This document shows positions 1 through 5,804 of a stretch of 6,864 nucleotides of DNA, in pieces. Positions within the stretch are counted from its first letter, which is position 1, and each line of letters opens with the position of its first letter. The stretch lies in the NCBI GenBank assembly GCA_021850555.1, contig JAJZLX010000058.1, forward strand, positions 1 to 6,864, read 5' to 3'. The translations under genes and the position numbers were made by a program. The notes below the pieces were generated by a model. It saw only the letters and a list, made by a program, of their open reading frames with translations, was not told where the DNA came from and made no database searches. The stretch comes from Pseudomonadota bacterium. Its GTDB lineage: Bacteria; Pseudomonadota; Gammaproteobacteria; Steroidobacterales; Steroidobacteraceae.

Positions 1-4
1 CGCC

Positions 5-33
5 TTGACGCTGCGTTCGCAGCTCGGTGTAAT
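5..33 (+). promoter_or_regulatory. Probable sigma-70 promoter of the tRNA-Phe gene
   Basis: A -35 hexamer TTGACG (5-10) is followed after 17 bases by TGTAAT (28-33), which matches five of six consensus -10 positions. The stretch after the -10 is GC-rich up to the tRNA, as is common for stable-RNA promoters under stringent control. The mature tRNA begins 19 bases after the -10 box. The boxes are seen in the sequence; activity and stringent regulation are inferred. Confidence 0.7.
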
Positions 34-51
34 ACGCGGCCCCTCTCCGGC

Positions 52-127
<76 letters not shown>

Positions 128-132
128 TAACT

Positions 133-157
133 ACCTGATTTTACAGGTTGTTTTTTT
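133..157 (+). terminator. Intrinsic terminator after tRNA-Phe
   Basis: A 5-bp stem, ACCTG at 133-137 paired with CAGGT at 144-148, encloses a 6-base loop and is followed by TG and then seven T residues (151-157). The stem is short, but the T run is strong and the position six bases after the CCA end fits termination of the tRNA transcript. If the tRNA 3' end is the attachment site, this terminator is supplied by the element rather than the original chromosome. Confidence 0.6.
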
Positions 158-176
158 CGATCGCGCGGACTGGAGT

Positions 177-222
177 GTGTCGAAGTGGGCCATTTGGACC
201 CATTTGGACCAGTGCCCGACAC
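177..222. repeat. Tandem 10-bp direct repeat inside an inverted repeat, upstream of the integrase
   Basis: The decamer CATTTGGACC occurs twice head to tail at 191-200 and 201-210. The pair is bracketed by GTGTCG (177-182) and its complement CGACAC (217-222), with GGGC (187-190) and GCCC (214-217, sharing one base with CGACAC) also able to pair. Short repeated sites next to an att region are typical of integrase arm-type, excisionase or repressor binding sites. The repeats are seen directly; the binding role is inferred. Confidence 0.6.
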
Positions 223-283
223 GCTCCGCAGAATTTAAAGCGCCTCGCTAGACGGGTCTCCCACCCTGCACCGGAGACCTCTC

Positions 284-1405
284 ATGGCCGCGATCGATCA
301 ACGAACCCAGCATACCTGGCGCGCCCGCGTGCGCATCCCGGGCTTCGCACAGAAGACCCGTACCTTCGATACCGAAGCCGAAGCGCGCGAGTGGGCCGCG
401 CGCATCGAGCGCGAACTGCGCGCCGGGCGCGACACGATCCCGAACGTGCGCGTCGAGCCCACCCTCGATGAAGCGCTGGAGCGCTACGAGCGGGAGATCA
501 CGGGCGAGAAGAAAGGCCATGAACAGGAACGCCGGCGTATCCGCCAATGGCGCCGCCGCGAACTCGCCAAGCTCAAACTTTCCGCGCTCACCTCCCAGCA
601 CTTCGTCGCGTTTCGTAATGAGCGTCTCAAAGCAGGCCTCAAACGCTCTACGGTGCGCCTCGATCTTTCGCTCATCAGTCATCTGTACACGATCGCGCGA
701 AAAGACTGGGGGATGCCGTATCTGACGAACCCCATCGCCGATGTGCGCCAGCCGAAAGCGGACAAGTGGCGCAATCGCCGCCTGAGCGCCGAAGAGTCCG
801 AGCGCTTCGAGCAGGCACTCCTGACCTGTTACAACCGGGTGATCCCGATCATCGTGCGATTCGCCGTGGAAACCGCGGCACGCAAGGGCGAGCTGCTGCT
901 CCTGCTGTGGCGTGATGTCGATCTGCAGCGGCGCACGATGCTCCTGCGTGATACGAAAAACGGCGAGGATCGGACCGTGCCGCTCACCGAACGGGCGGTC
1001 GAGCTTCTCAAGCAACTGCCCCGAGAGAAGGAAGACGAGCCTGTCTTCCCAACTACTTCACATGCGATCACCGCCGCATGGCGCCGGATCCGCTCGCGCG
1101 CAAAGATCACAAACTTCAGGTTCCACGACCTGCGTCACGAGGCGACCACACGCCTCTTCGAGCGCGGCCTCACGGTGATGGAAGTGCAACGCATCACCGG
1201 GCACAAGACGCTTGCGATGCTGCTGCGCTATACGCAGATGAACGTCGATCACATCGTCGACCGTCTCGATGAAACCGAATCCGGCCCGAACCCTCCGGGG
1301 CGGTCGCGACGGGCGCGCCCGACCCCGGAGCCCGCGCGCACCTTGGACCCCAAGAACAGGGCGGCCGCCAAAACCAACGTCATCGTCTTTCCGGGGCGGC
1401 GCTAG
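284..1405 (+). CDS. Tyrosine recombinase / phage-type integrase
   Basis: This 373-residue protein is a site-specific recombinase predicted to integrate and excise the surrounding island at tRNA-Phe. Residues about 1-50 resemble an N-terminal arm-DNA-binding domain (TWRARVRIPGF, then a helix rich in E and R). Residues about 55-145 form the SAM-like core-binding domain, and about 165-330 the catalytic domain. The catalytic set is complete: R200 in TAARKGEL, K225 in DTKNGEDR, H281 and R284 in HDLRH, H307 in GHKT, and the nucleophile Y316 in LRYTQ. The tail after residue 333 is Pro/Arg-rich and probably flexible. ATG 284 is supported by GGAG at 273-276, seven bases upstream. The length is normal for P4/lambda-like integrases. 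Location beside an intact tRNA and the lack of any lesion suggest it could still be functional. No excisionase gene is seen beside it. Confidence 0.95.
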   Translation: MAAIDQRTQHTWRARVRIPGFAQKTRTFDTEAEAREWAARIERELRAGRDTIPNVRVEPTLDEALERYEREITGEKKGHEQERRRIRQWRRRELAKLKLSALTSQHFVAFRNERLKAGLKRSTVRLDLSLISHLYTIARKDWGMPYLTNPIADVRQPKADKWRNRRLSAEESERFEQALLTCYNRVIPIIVRFAVETAARKGELLLLLWRDVDLQRRTMLLRDTKNGEDRTVPLTERAVELLKQLPREKEDEPVFPTTSHAITAAWRRIRSRAKITNFRFHDLRHEATTRLFERGLTVMEVQRITGHKTLAMLLRYTQMNVDHIVDRLDETESGPNPPGRSRRARPTPEPARTLDPKNRAAAKTNVIVFPGRR

Positions 1406-1445
1406 CGCCAGATCGACCCGAGCGCCTTGATGCTCGTGATCCCAC

Positions 1446-1499
1446 GGAGCCCACGCAACGGCAGCGACCCGCTGACCGTTCCGTGGGCTCCTTTCTTTT
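1446..1499 (+). terminator. Strong rho-independent terminator after the integrase
   Basis: A perfect 10-bp outer stem, GGAGCCCACG (1446-1455) with CGTGGGCTCC (1482-1491), continues after a C-C mismatch into AACGG/CCGTT (1457-1461/1476-1480). After one bulged base it continues into CAGC/GCTG (1462-1465/1471-1474) around a 5-base loop. A T-rich tract (1492-1499) follows at once. About 19 bp of stem makes this one of the clearest signals in the window. It separates transcription of the integrase from the endonuclease-like gene. Confidence 0.92.
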
Positions 1500-1542
1500 C
1501 AGCCGGCGTCGGCTCGTTTGGCCGGCCGCCCGAGGGCTTTCC

Positions 1543-2718
1543 ATGAATCCATTCGACCACCACTCGAACACTCACTCCGCGCCGACCGACCTCATCCGAC
1601 GCGCGCACGCGTTTAAACGTCTCAATGCGCTACGCAGTGCGCCGAGGGGAAATGCCGCAGAAGCCCGCGACCGAGCACTGCGCGAGGCGAACGCGCTCTA
1701 CCTCCGCGCGGGCCTGACCTTGGCCGAACTCTCTGTCGCGCTTCGCTGCAGCGCGTCTTACCTCTGGGGACACTTCAGGCGACTCGGCCTGCACACTCAC
1801 GACAGCACCCACCGTCGGGCCGGACACGTGCCGGCCCGCACCATCGCGCTCGGGCAGCCGGGAGCGTTTGCGGTGATTGATACCCCCCAAAAAGCGCATC
1901 TGCTGGGTCTGCTCATCGCGGATGCCAAGCCGAGGATCCGTATGCGCCGGGTGCACAACCGCAAGACGAAAGTTTACGAAGGCCTCGAATACATCGTGCA
2001 GCGCCGTGACCGCTGGGCCCTCAAGCGACTCAAAGATCTGCTCGAAAGCGCAGCGACCATCAAACCGACCACAACGGTGCTCACTCACCGCGGCACCACG
2101 AAACACCATGACGATTTGTCCCTCATCGTCTACTCCAGCCGCTTAGCCCGCGACCTCGCGGCGCTCGGGGTCGTCCCCGGCCGCGCCACGCGCAATCTGC
2201 CGCTACCCCAGCTCCGATCCGATCTCGTCCGTCACCTGATCCGGGGGCTTTTCGATGGCGATGGGTGGATCACCCGAGACGCCCGGGTCAAAGATCCCCT
2301 CAAAGGCTGGTCCTGTGGGGTGTGCGGCTGCAGGGCGGTGCTGTCTGACGTACGCCGATTTGCCAAGCAACTGGGTATCGCGGCTCCGCCGATATGTCCC
2401 AACGGTCCGAACAATCTCAAGCTCCAATGGAGCGGCATCGAAGCGGTTCGGCTGCTCGAACGCCTCTACGGCGAAACCGATCTCGCCCTGCCGCGCAAGA
2501 AGGTCGTGGCCCGCGCCCTCGTGGCCGCATACCAGGCAGCCTATCCCGACGGCACTGACGGCAGTACGCGCTATCAGCACCGGGAGGGGAAACGCTGGTG
2601 CTATTTGACCGATGACGGGCGGGTAGGGACCCGACAGGCGCAGAATCTGGCCTCTCGGGCCCTCACACTCTGGACGCGCAATATTCACCCGACCCGGGGG
2701 CGGCGCAAGGGGCGATAA
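1543..2718 (+). CDS. Free-standing LAGLIDADG homing-endonuclease-like protein with N-terminal HTH
   Basis: The 391-residue product has two LAGLIDADG-type motifs: LLGLLIADA at residues 120-128 (acidic residue D127) and LIRGLFDGDG at 232-241 (acidic residue D240). This is the spacing of a monomeric two-motif endonuclease. Further family-like signals are a KQLGI segment after the second motif and a LERLYG...LPRKK stretch at about 305-320. Residues about 55-83 (AGLTLAELSVALRCSASYLW) look like a helix-turn-helix. Such proteins cut a long asymmetric DNA site and drive copying of their own gene. No flanking intein or intron is evident, so it would be free-standing. In motif 1 the usual final Gly is Ala128, and a CxxCxC cluster lies at 258-263. 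ATG 1543 is preferred because an in-frame GTG at 1483 lies inside the terminator hairpin; GAGGG lies seven bases upstream of the ATG. Confidence 0.82.
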   Translation: MNPFDHHSNTHSAPTDLIRRAHAFKRLNALRSAPRGNAAEARDRALREANALYLRAGLTLAELSVALRCSASYLWGHFRRLGLHTHDSTHRRAGHVPARTIALGQPGAFAVIDTPQKAHLLGLLIADAKPRIRMRRVHNRKTKVYEGLEYIVQRRDRWALKRLKDLLESAATIKPTTTVLTHRGTTKHHDDLSLIVYSSRLARDLAALGVVPGRATRNLPLPQLRSDLVRHLIRGLFDGDGWITRDARVKDPLKGWSCGVCGCRAVLSDVRRFAKQLGIAAPPICPNGPNNLKLQWSGIEAVRLLERLYGETDLALPRKKVVARALVAAYQAAYPDGTDGSTRYQHREGKRWCYLTDDGRVGTRQAQNLASRALTLWTRNIHPTRGRRKGR

Positions 2719-2884
2719 CACGCGCCTGGTACAGTGAACTATTCATTTCGTGGATGATTTCGTGCAGCCAGCCTACACAGCGAGTCACTCTGGCCGCGGG
2801 ACCCGGTCCCCTCGCAGGGAGGGCGGGGTGCCGGGCGAGCGCGCTCATTTCACGCAGCCCCATCAGTTTGACGCACATCAAGAC

Positions 2885-2899
2885 GGCTGCATCGCAGCC
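2885..2899 (+). promoter_or_regulatory. Hairpin abutting the ribosome binding site of the DUF2384 gene
   Basis: GGCTGC (2885-2890) and GCAGCC (2894-2899) form a perfect 6-bp stem with a 3-base loop. It ends two bases before the Shine-Dalgarno run AAAGGAG (2901-2907). In the mRNA it could affect ribosome access or message stability; as DNA it is a dyad that a regulator could bind. The pairing is seen; the function is inferred. Confidence 0.4.
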
Positions 2900-2913
2900 C
2901 AAAGGAGAAAGCT

Positions 2914-3213
2914 ATGAACGATGAAAAGCATACCTTTCAGCAGGTCATCCAGGAGCTCAAAGCTCACCAATCGCGTGAGCGTGAGATCTTGAATCACCTG
3001 ACGCAGCTGCTAGAGGACCCGGATCTGGCTGATCACATCAAGCGGGTCTTCAAGCTCGCTCGGGAAGCGTTTCACGAAGATGCAGCACGGTTTCTCATCC
3101 ACCCACACTGGAAGTTCAACTCCGAAGCGCCGCTCATCATCGCTCAGAACGAGGAGGGTGCACGTGAAGTGGAGGCGCTGCTCGGCAATATCATTCACGG
3201 CGTCAGCGTGTGA
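2914..3213 (+). CDS. Small protein with antitoxin-type toxin-binding domain (DUF2384, MbcA/ParS/Xre C-terminal)
   Basis: The 99-residue product has a helical, charged N-terminal half (1-55) and a C-terminal half that fits the toxin-binding domain of Xre/ParS/MbcA antitoxins. The fitting signals are an FLIHPHW segment at 61-67, then the Pro-Leu pair (AP at 72-73, L at 74), then NEEGAREVEALLGNIIHG at about 79-96. In that family the C-terminal segment covers the active site of a RES-domain NAD-degrading toxin. Here the N-terminal part is shorter than usual and shows no convincing helix-turn-helix. No RES gene follows within the window, so it appears orphaned, or it has another partner. ATG 2914 is well supported by AAAGGAG at 2901-2907, six bases upstream. 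The domain call rests on recalled family pattern. Confidence 0.7.
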   Translation: MNDEKHTFQQVIQELKAHQSREREILNHLTQLLEDPDLADHIKRVFKLAREAFHEDAARFLIHPHWKFNSEAPLIIAQNEEGAREVEALLGNIIHGVSV

Positions 3214-3482
3214 TCGAGCTGTCATGAGAGCCACTCTGAAGACAGTTGTGCATTACACATCGGTCGCGAGGCAATCGCAGACCATTCTCGTCTAGCCGTC
3301 AGTCACAGGGAATCGGAGGGGCGCTCTCATTTCTCACACGGGATACTCCGATGACTGCCGTCGGCCAAAAGCGGTCGTACCCTAAGAGCGACTTAGATAA
3401 CCTCAGGGGCAGACAGTGCGGGCCTCTGATAGCCTAAACATGTATGTAGGGATAAGGCTGGACTTAAGGCGTGAGGATCTCG
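3214..3482. other. Intergenic region between convergent genes, no gene seen
   Basis: This stretch separates the end of the rightward antitoxin-like gene from the end of the leftward HEPN operon. It holds an imperfect hairpin (CTGTC at 3219-3223 with GACAG at 3239-3243 and an inner GAGAG/CTCT) that lacks a T run. A short segment near 3351-3390 would encode a peptide beginning MTAVGQKRS, reminiscent of peptides read from dispersed intergenic repeats in other proteobacteria. No convincing terminator is visible for either convergent transcript. Confidence 0.4.
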
Positions 3483-4454
3483 CTAAGGTTGCGCGTTTCG
3501 ATATAGGTTCACGCGATGCATCAGCCTCTCTTCCCATCCGTTGCGATGTTCGATACGCTCGAATCCTTCGCGCCGTGAACGAAGCAGGTCAATTCGGCTC
3601 CGCTGCGCTAGTATTTCCCACCGCTCGAACATGATGTAAAGCGCGTTGCCGTACCACGGATTCTCGAAGACAACAAAGTCGTCGCCGAACTTCGCACCGA
3701 AGTAACGAATGAACGCATCTGAACCCGCGATGTAGCACTGTGGCTCCAGCTTCGCGAGCGCAGTCACCCTCGCCAGCATGAGCGTGCGCCGCTGCGCCTC
3801 AATGGGCTGCTTGCCTTCGAGCATCTGGGCGACGATCTGCTCAGGCGTTTGTCCCGGCGGAAGGATCTGCCAGGTGAGCCGGATTGTTGCCTTGTAGTCT
3901 TCGAGCGTAGCTTGCAGCGCGAAGAGACTGACGGTGCCGAGGTTCTCCTGGAGAATATTCAAGTTGTAGAGCAAGTCGTCTTCGAAGTTCGGCGAATGCT
4001 TGCTTAGCGGCTGATCAACGGTGAACTTCACCAAGAAGCTTCCGTCCGCACGGGCCTCTAGGAGGTCTGCACTCATCGTGATCCCCTTCGGTGGAATCAG
4101 CTCGCGCTCATACACCTCGCGAGTCTGATAATGCGTGTGCGTGCCATAGGTCACGGCGTCACCGAAATTCGGCGTTTCCCACGAAAACGTCTTCTCGATC
4201 TTCGGCAGGTCTCGCCGCACGATCTCTCGGCCGTTGACGTTCGCATCGGAGAATTTGCCGTTCTTGGGATACGGGAGCCATGGTTGCGCGACCTGGAGCT
4301 GCCCGTTGACCAAGCGCAGGCCCAAATCCGCATAGTTCGGAATGTCGCTCGGCTGAATGTGACGCAGGGCCGCGACGATGACCTCGTCCATGTCTGTCGC
4401 ATGCACGCGCGCGCGGATGTGGCCGGGAATCTTTGTGAAATTCTTTTTGCCCAT
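3483..4454 (-). CDS. Uncharacterised protein, second gene of the HEPN operon
   Basis: I do not recognise this 323-residue protein. The N-terminus is basic (MGKKNFTKIPGH). The middle looks beta-rich, with an acidic DDLLYNLNILQENLG stretch at about 160-174. The C-terminal part (about 241-311) looks like a compact conserved-type domain: YIAGSDAFIRYFG, DDFVVFENPWYGNALYIMF, then WEILAQRSRIDLL and a final GWEERL. There is no signal peptide, membrane segment or evident nuclease or ATPase motif. The gene lies only 15 bases after the upstream HEPN gene, so the two are probably co-transcribed and translationally linked. ATG 4454 follows GGAG and AAGG-like purine runs. A TTG at 4469 is an alternative start that would directly abut the upstream stop. 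By context it may be a partner, antitoxin, sensor or effector of the HEPN protein. That is inference only. Confidence 0.8.
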   Translation of the reverse strand: MGKKNFTKIPGHIRARVHATDMDEVIVAALRHIQPSDIPNYADLGLRLVNGQLQVAQPWLPYPKNGKFSDANVNGREIVRRDLPKIEKTFSWETPNFGDAVTYGTHTHYQTREVYERELIPPKGITMSADLLEARADGSFLVKFTVDQPLSKHSPNFEDDLLYNLNILQENLGTVSLFALQATLEDYKATIRLTWQILPPGQTPEQIVAQMLEGKQPIEAQRRTLMLARVTALAKLEPQCYIAGSDAFIRYFGAKFGDDFVVFENPWYGNALYIMFERWEILAQRSRIDLLRSRREGFERIEHRNGWEERLMHRVNLYRNAQP

Positions 4455-4469
4455 GGACCTTCGCTCCAA

Positions 4470-5168
4470 TCAAGGAAGCTGCGCCGTGATGAAGGTCGCT
4501 CCGCCTCCCAACAACAAGTCGAGAAGCCGGACGACTTCCTTTCGAGCGCGCGGCGCCGTGTCTTCATCGAGCACGATGTCGTTCAGCCTCCACTTTGTTG
4601 GGGGCTCCACTTCCGGGCCCATGCTGACGCTGATGCTCCGGCCGGGAGCGATGCGATGCGTCAGAATATTTCGGATTTCTCGCAGTGAGTTCCATTCTGG
4701 ATCCGCCATCACAGTGTCGAATACACCGAGCACGGCGTCCCCGGCGAACGCCTTCGCGTAAGCCTTCTGCACAGACCGCGGAGTGACGCGGATGAGATCC
4801 GGAGTGGCCAGCGAGAAGTCGGCAGGCTTGAGCATAGCTCCGACCGCGTGCATTCCGTAGAAGTACGCCTCAAAGCCCGAGAAGGCGTTGCTGAACAGGC
4901 CGAACAGAAGCTGCTCCTGATCATAGCGCTCGTCGGATGGAGGCGCGGCGCCATGCACCTTGATGGAGGCGGTGAAGTCTTGGCCATAATCTGCGAGCGC
5001 GCGGAAGCGATACGCGATCGCATGCCAGGCGCCACCGAAATGATCGAACGTAGCTCTGTGCAGCGCCGCGCGCGTTCTTAGATGGAAGTAGCTCGCGTTG
5101 AGCCGGCCGGCGGGGAAATCCGGGGGCATGTCAAACGTGTCGAAAGCTTTCGGGGAAGGCGGTGACAT
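4470..5168 (-). CDS. HEPN-domain protein (Cthe_2314-like), putative RNase toxin, first gene of operon
   Basis: The 232-residue product is mostly helical. A hydrophobic-aromatic helix pair lies at about 84-112 (LLFGLFSNAFSGFEAYFYGM). A short helix then carries EIRNILTH, residues 164-171, giving R166-N167-x3-H171. This R-polar-x3-H pattern is the catalytic signature of HEPN domains, many of which are metal-independent ribonucleases in toxin-antitoxin, abortive-infection and CRISPR effectors. The adjacent HRIAPGR run also fits the Cthe_2314-like HEPN group as I recall it. ATG 5168 is preferred over an in-frame TTG at 5195 and an internal ATG at 5129; none has a strong Shine-Dalgarno, which would suit low expression. 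The protein is soluble, with no membrane segment. It is tightly coupled to the downstream unknown gene. A non-catalytic HEPN scaffold remains possible. Confidence 0.8.
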   Translation of the reverse strand: MSPPSPKAFDTFDMPPDFPAGRLNASYFHLRTRAALHRATFDHFGGAWHAIAYRFRALADYGQDFTASIKVHGAAPPSDERYDQEQLLFGLFSNAFSGFEAYFYGMHAVGAMLKPADFSLATPDLIRVTPRSVQKAYAKAFAGDAVLGVFDTVMADPEWNSLREIRNILTHRIAPGRSISVSMGPEVEPPTKWRLNDIVLDEDTAPRARKEVVRLLDLLLGGGATFITAQLP

Positions 5169-5225
5169 CTGCTGCCCGTCCCGTGAAGGGGACAACTTCG
5201 CATTTTGCCACGGCGATCGGGTGAG

Positions 5226-5253
5226 CTTCTACAATTACCACGCGGCGCGCCAA
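5226..5253 (-). promoter_or_regulatory. Weak candidate promoter for the HEPN operon
   Basis: On the minus strand TTGGCG (5253-5248) and TAGAAG (5231-5226) are separated by 16 bases. Each matches four of six consensus positions. It lies about 58 bases upstream of the chosen ATG at 5168. This is a weak match and other start points are possible. Confidence 0.25.
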
Positions 5254-5447
5254 GGCTTGCGCGAACGACCGCTCAGGGTCGATTCCCGCCGATCGCGCAC
5301 GGGGTTGCGTCGGCGCCGGGAAATGCCATCGATTCATGAATTGCCGGTCGACGATTATTCAAAAGGTGCCGTCGACTCATGTGGATGGTCGGTCATGCGA
5401 GGGGAGCGTTCAGTGCACCTGTGATGGTGAGGGGCAGATGACGACAA

Positions 5448-5466
5448 AATGGCCTAAACTGCCATT
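5448..5466. repeat. Inverted repeat upstream of the small ORF
   Basis: AATGGC (5448-5453) and GCCATT (5461-5466) flank a 7-base AT-richer loop. The repeat ends 27 bases before the preferred ATG of the small ORF at 5494. It could be an operator or an mRNA hairpin; there is no T run, so it is not a terminator. Confidence 0.35.
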
Positions 5467-5493
5467 CCGTTTCAGGCAGGCATGAGGCGCCGT

Positions 5494-5736
5494 ATGGCCA
5501 CCAAATATTGTGCAGAGGAAGAAGTATTCGGTCGAGCATTCATCTTCGCCGTCCATGAGCACGTGAGCGCGGCGCTGGCGCGAATCGACGCGATTCAAGC
5601 GGAAATCTGCGAACAGAAGCGCTCTGCTGCCCAGCTTAGGATTGAGGTTAGGGAGCAGACGAAGGCATGGTTCGACACTCACCCGGATAAAGCCTTAGCG
5701 ATCTCAGAGTTTTTGGGCTTCCCCTACTCCTCGTAG
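5494..5736 (+). CDS. Small hypothetical protein with predicted coiled coil
   Basis: The 80-residue product starts MATKYCAEEEVFGRAF. It is dominated by a charged helix from about residue 20 to 55 (HVSAALARIDAIQAEICEQK and onward) with hydrophobic spacing suggestive of a coiled coil, then a short helix DKALAISEFLG. I recognise no family. ATG 5494 has GAGG six bases upstream (5484-5487); ATG 5482 is an alternative with a poorer fit. It ends about 45 bases before the putative IS end and reads toward it, with no visible terminator. The opposite-strand frame here has an irregular composition and is less protein-like. Coding status is moderately supported only. Confidence 0.45.
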   Translation: MATKYCAEEEVFGRAFIFAVHEHVSAALARIDAIQAEICEQKRSAAQLRIEVREQTKAWFDTHPDKALAISEFLGFPYSS

Positions 5737-5781
5737 AAACCAATCGCGATCACAGTGTGGCTTTACAGCGATACTGTATAC

Positions 5782-5804
5782 GGTTCTATTGAAAAACGAG
5801 TGGG
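5782..5804. repeat. Putative terminal inverted repeat end of the ISL3-family element
   Basis: The 23 bases begin GGTTCTATTGAAAAACGAG and run directly up to the transposase stop codon (5805-5807). Their position and their GG...CGAGTGGG form resemble what I recall of ISL3-family ends. The matching opposite end and the expected 8-bp target duplication cannot be verified because the other end lies beyond the window. Confidence 0.45.

Larger units (their letters stand above)
5169..5481. other. Divergent intergenic region with repeats and palindromes
   Basis: About 310 bases lie between the leftward HEPN operon and the rightward small ORF. The stretch holds a weak candidate promoter for the operon, a perfect 10-base palindrome ATTCATGAAT (5332-5341), and an imperfect direct repeat. 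The two repeat copies (5331-5352 and 5353-5376) each begin GATT and end GTCGAC. There is also an inverted repeat AATGGC/GCCATT (5448-5453/5461-5466). The open frames crossing it lack start signals and resemble no protein. It is the probable control region for both flanking transcripts. Confidence 0.4.

Noticed and set aside
248..1015. Long minus-strand open frame (255 codons) opposite the integrase
   Set aside because: It lies wholly antisense to a protein with a complete tyrosine-recombinase active site; its length is explained by high GC content.
2203..2721. Minus-strand open frame (172 codons) opposite the endonuclease-like gene
   Set aside because: It overlaps the second LAGLIDADG motif and C-terminus of a well-supported gene and shows no family signal.
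2798..2810. GGGACCCGGTCCC palindrome considered as a terminator after the endonuclease-like gene
   Set aside because: The loop would be a single base and no T run follows, so it cannot act as an intrinsic terminator; a DNA site remains possible but unsupported.
3219..3243. Imperfect hairpin just after the DUF2384 gene considered as a terminator
   Set aside because: The stem is interrupted and there is no T tract on either strand.
4131..4688. Plus-strand open frame (185 codons) across the HEPN operon junction
   Set aside because: It is antisense to both operon genes and crosses their junction; no protein-like pattern is seen.
5277..5290. T-arm-like sequence GGTCGATTCCCGCC, considered as a tRNA fragment or second att site
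   Set aside because: Only about 13 of 15 bases resemble the tRNA-Phe T arm, with an indel, and no acceptor stem or CCA follows; chance is more likely.
5098..5424. Plus-strand open frame (108 codons) overlapping the start of the HEPN gene
   Set aside because: It has no ribosome binding site and an irregular Arg-rich composition, and overlaps antisense to the better-supported HEPN gene.
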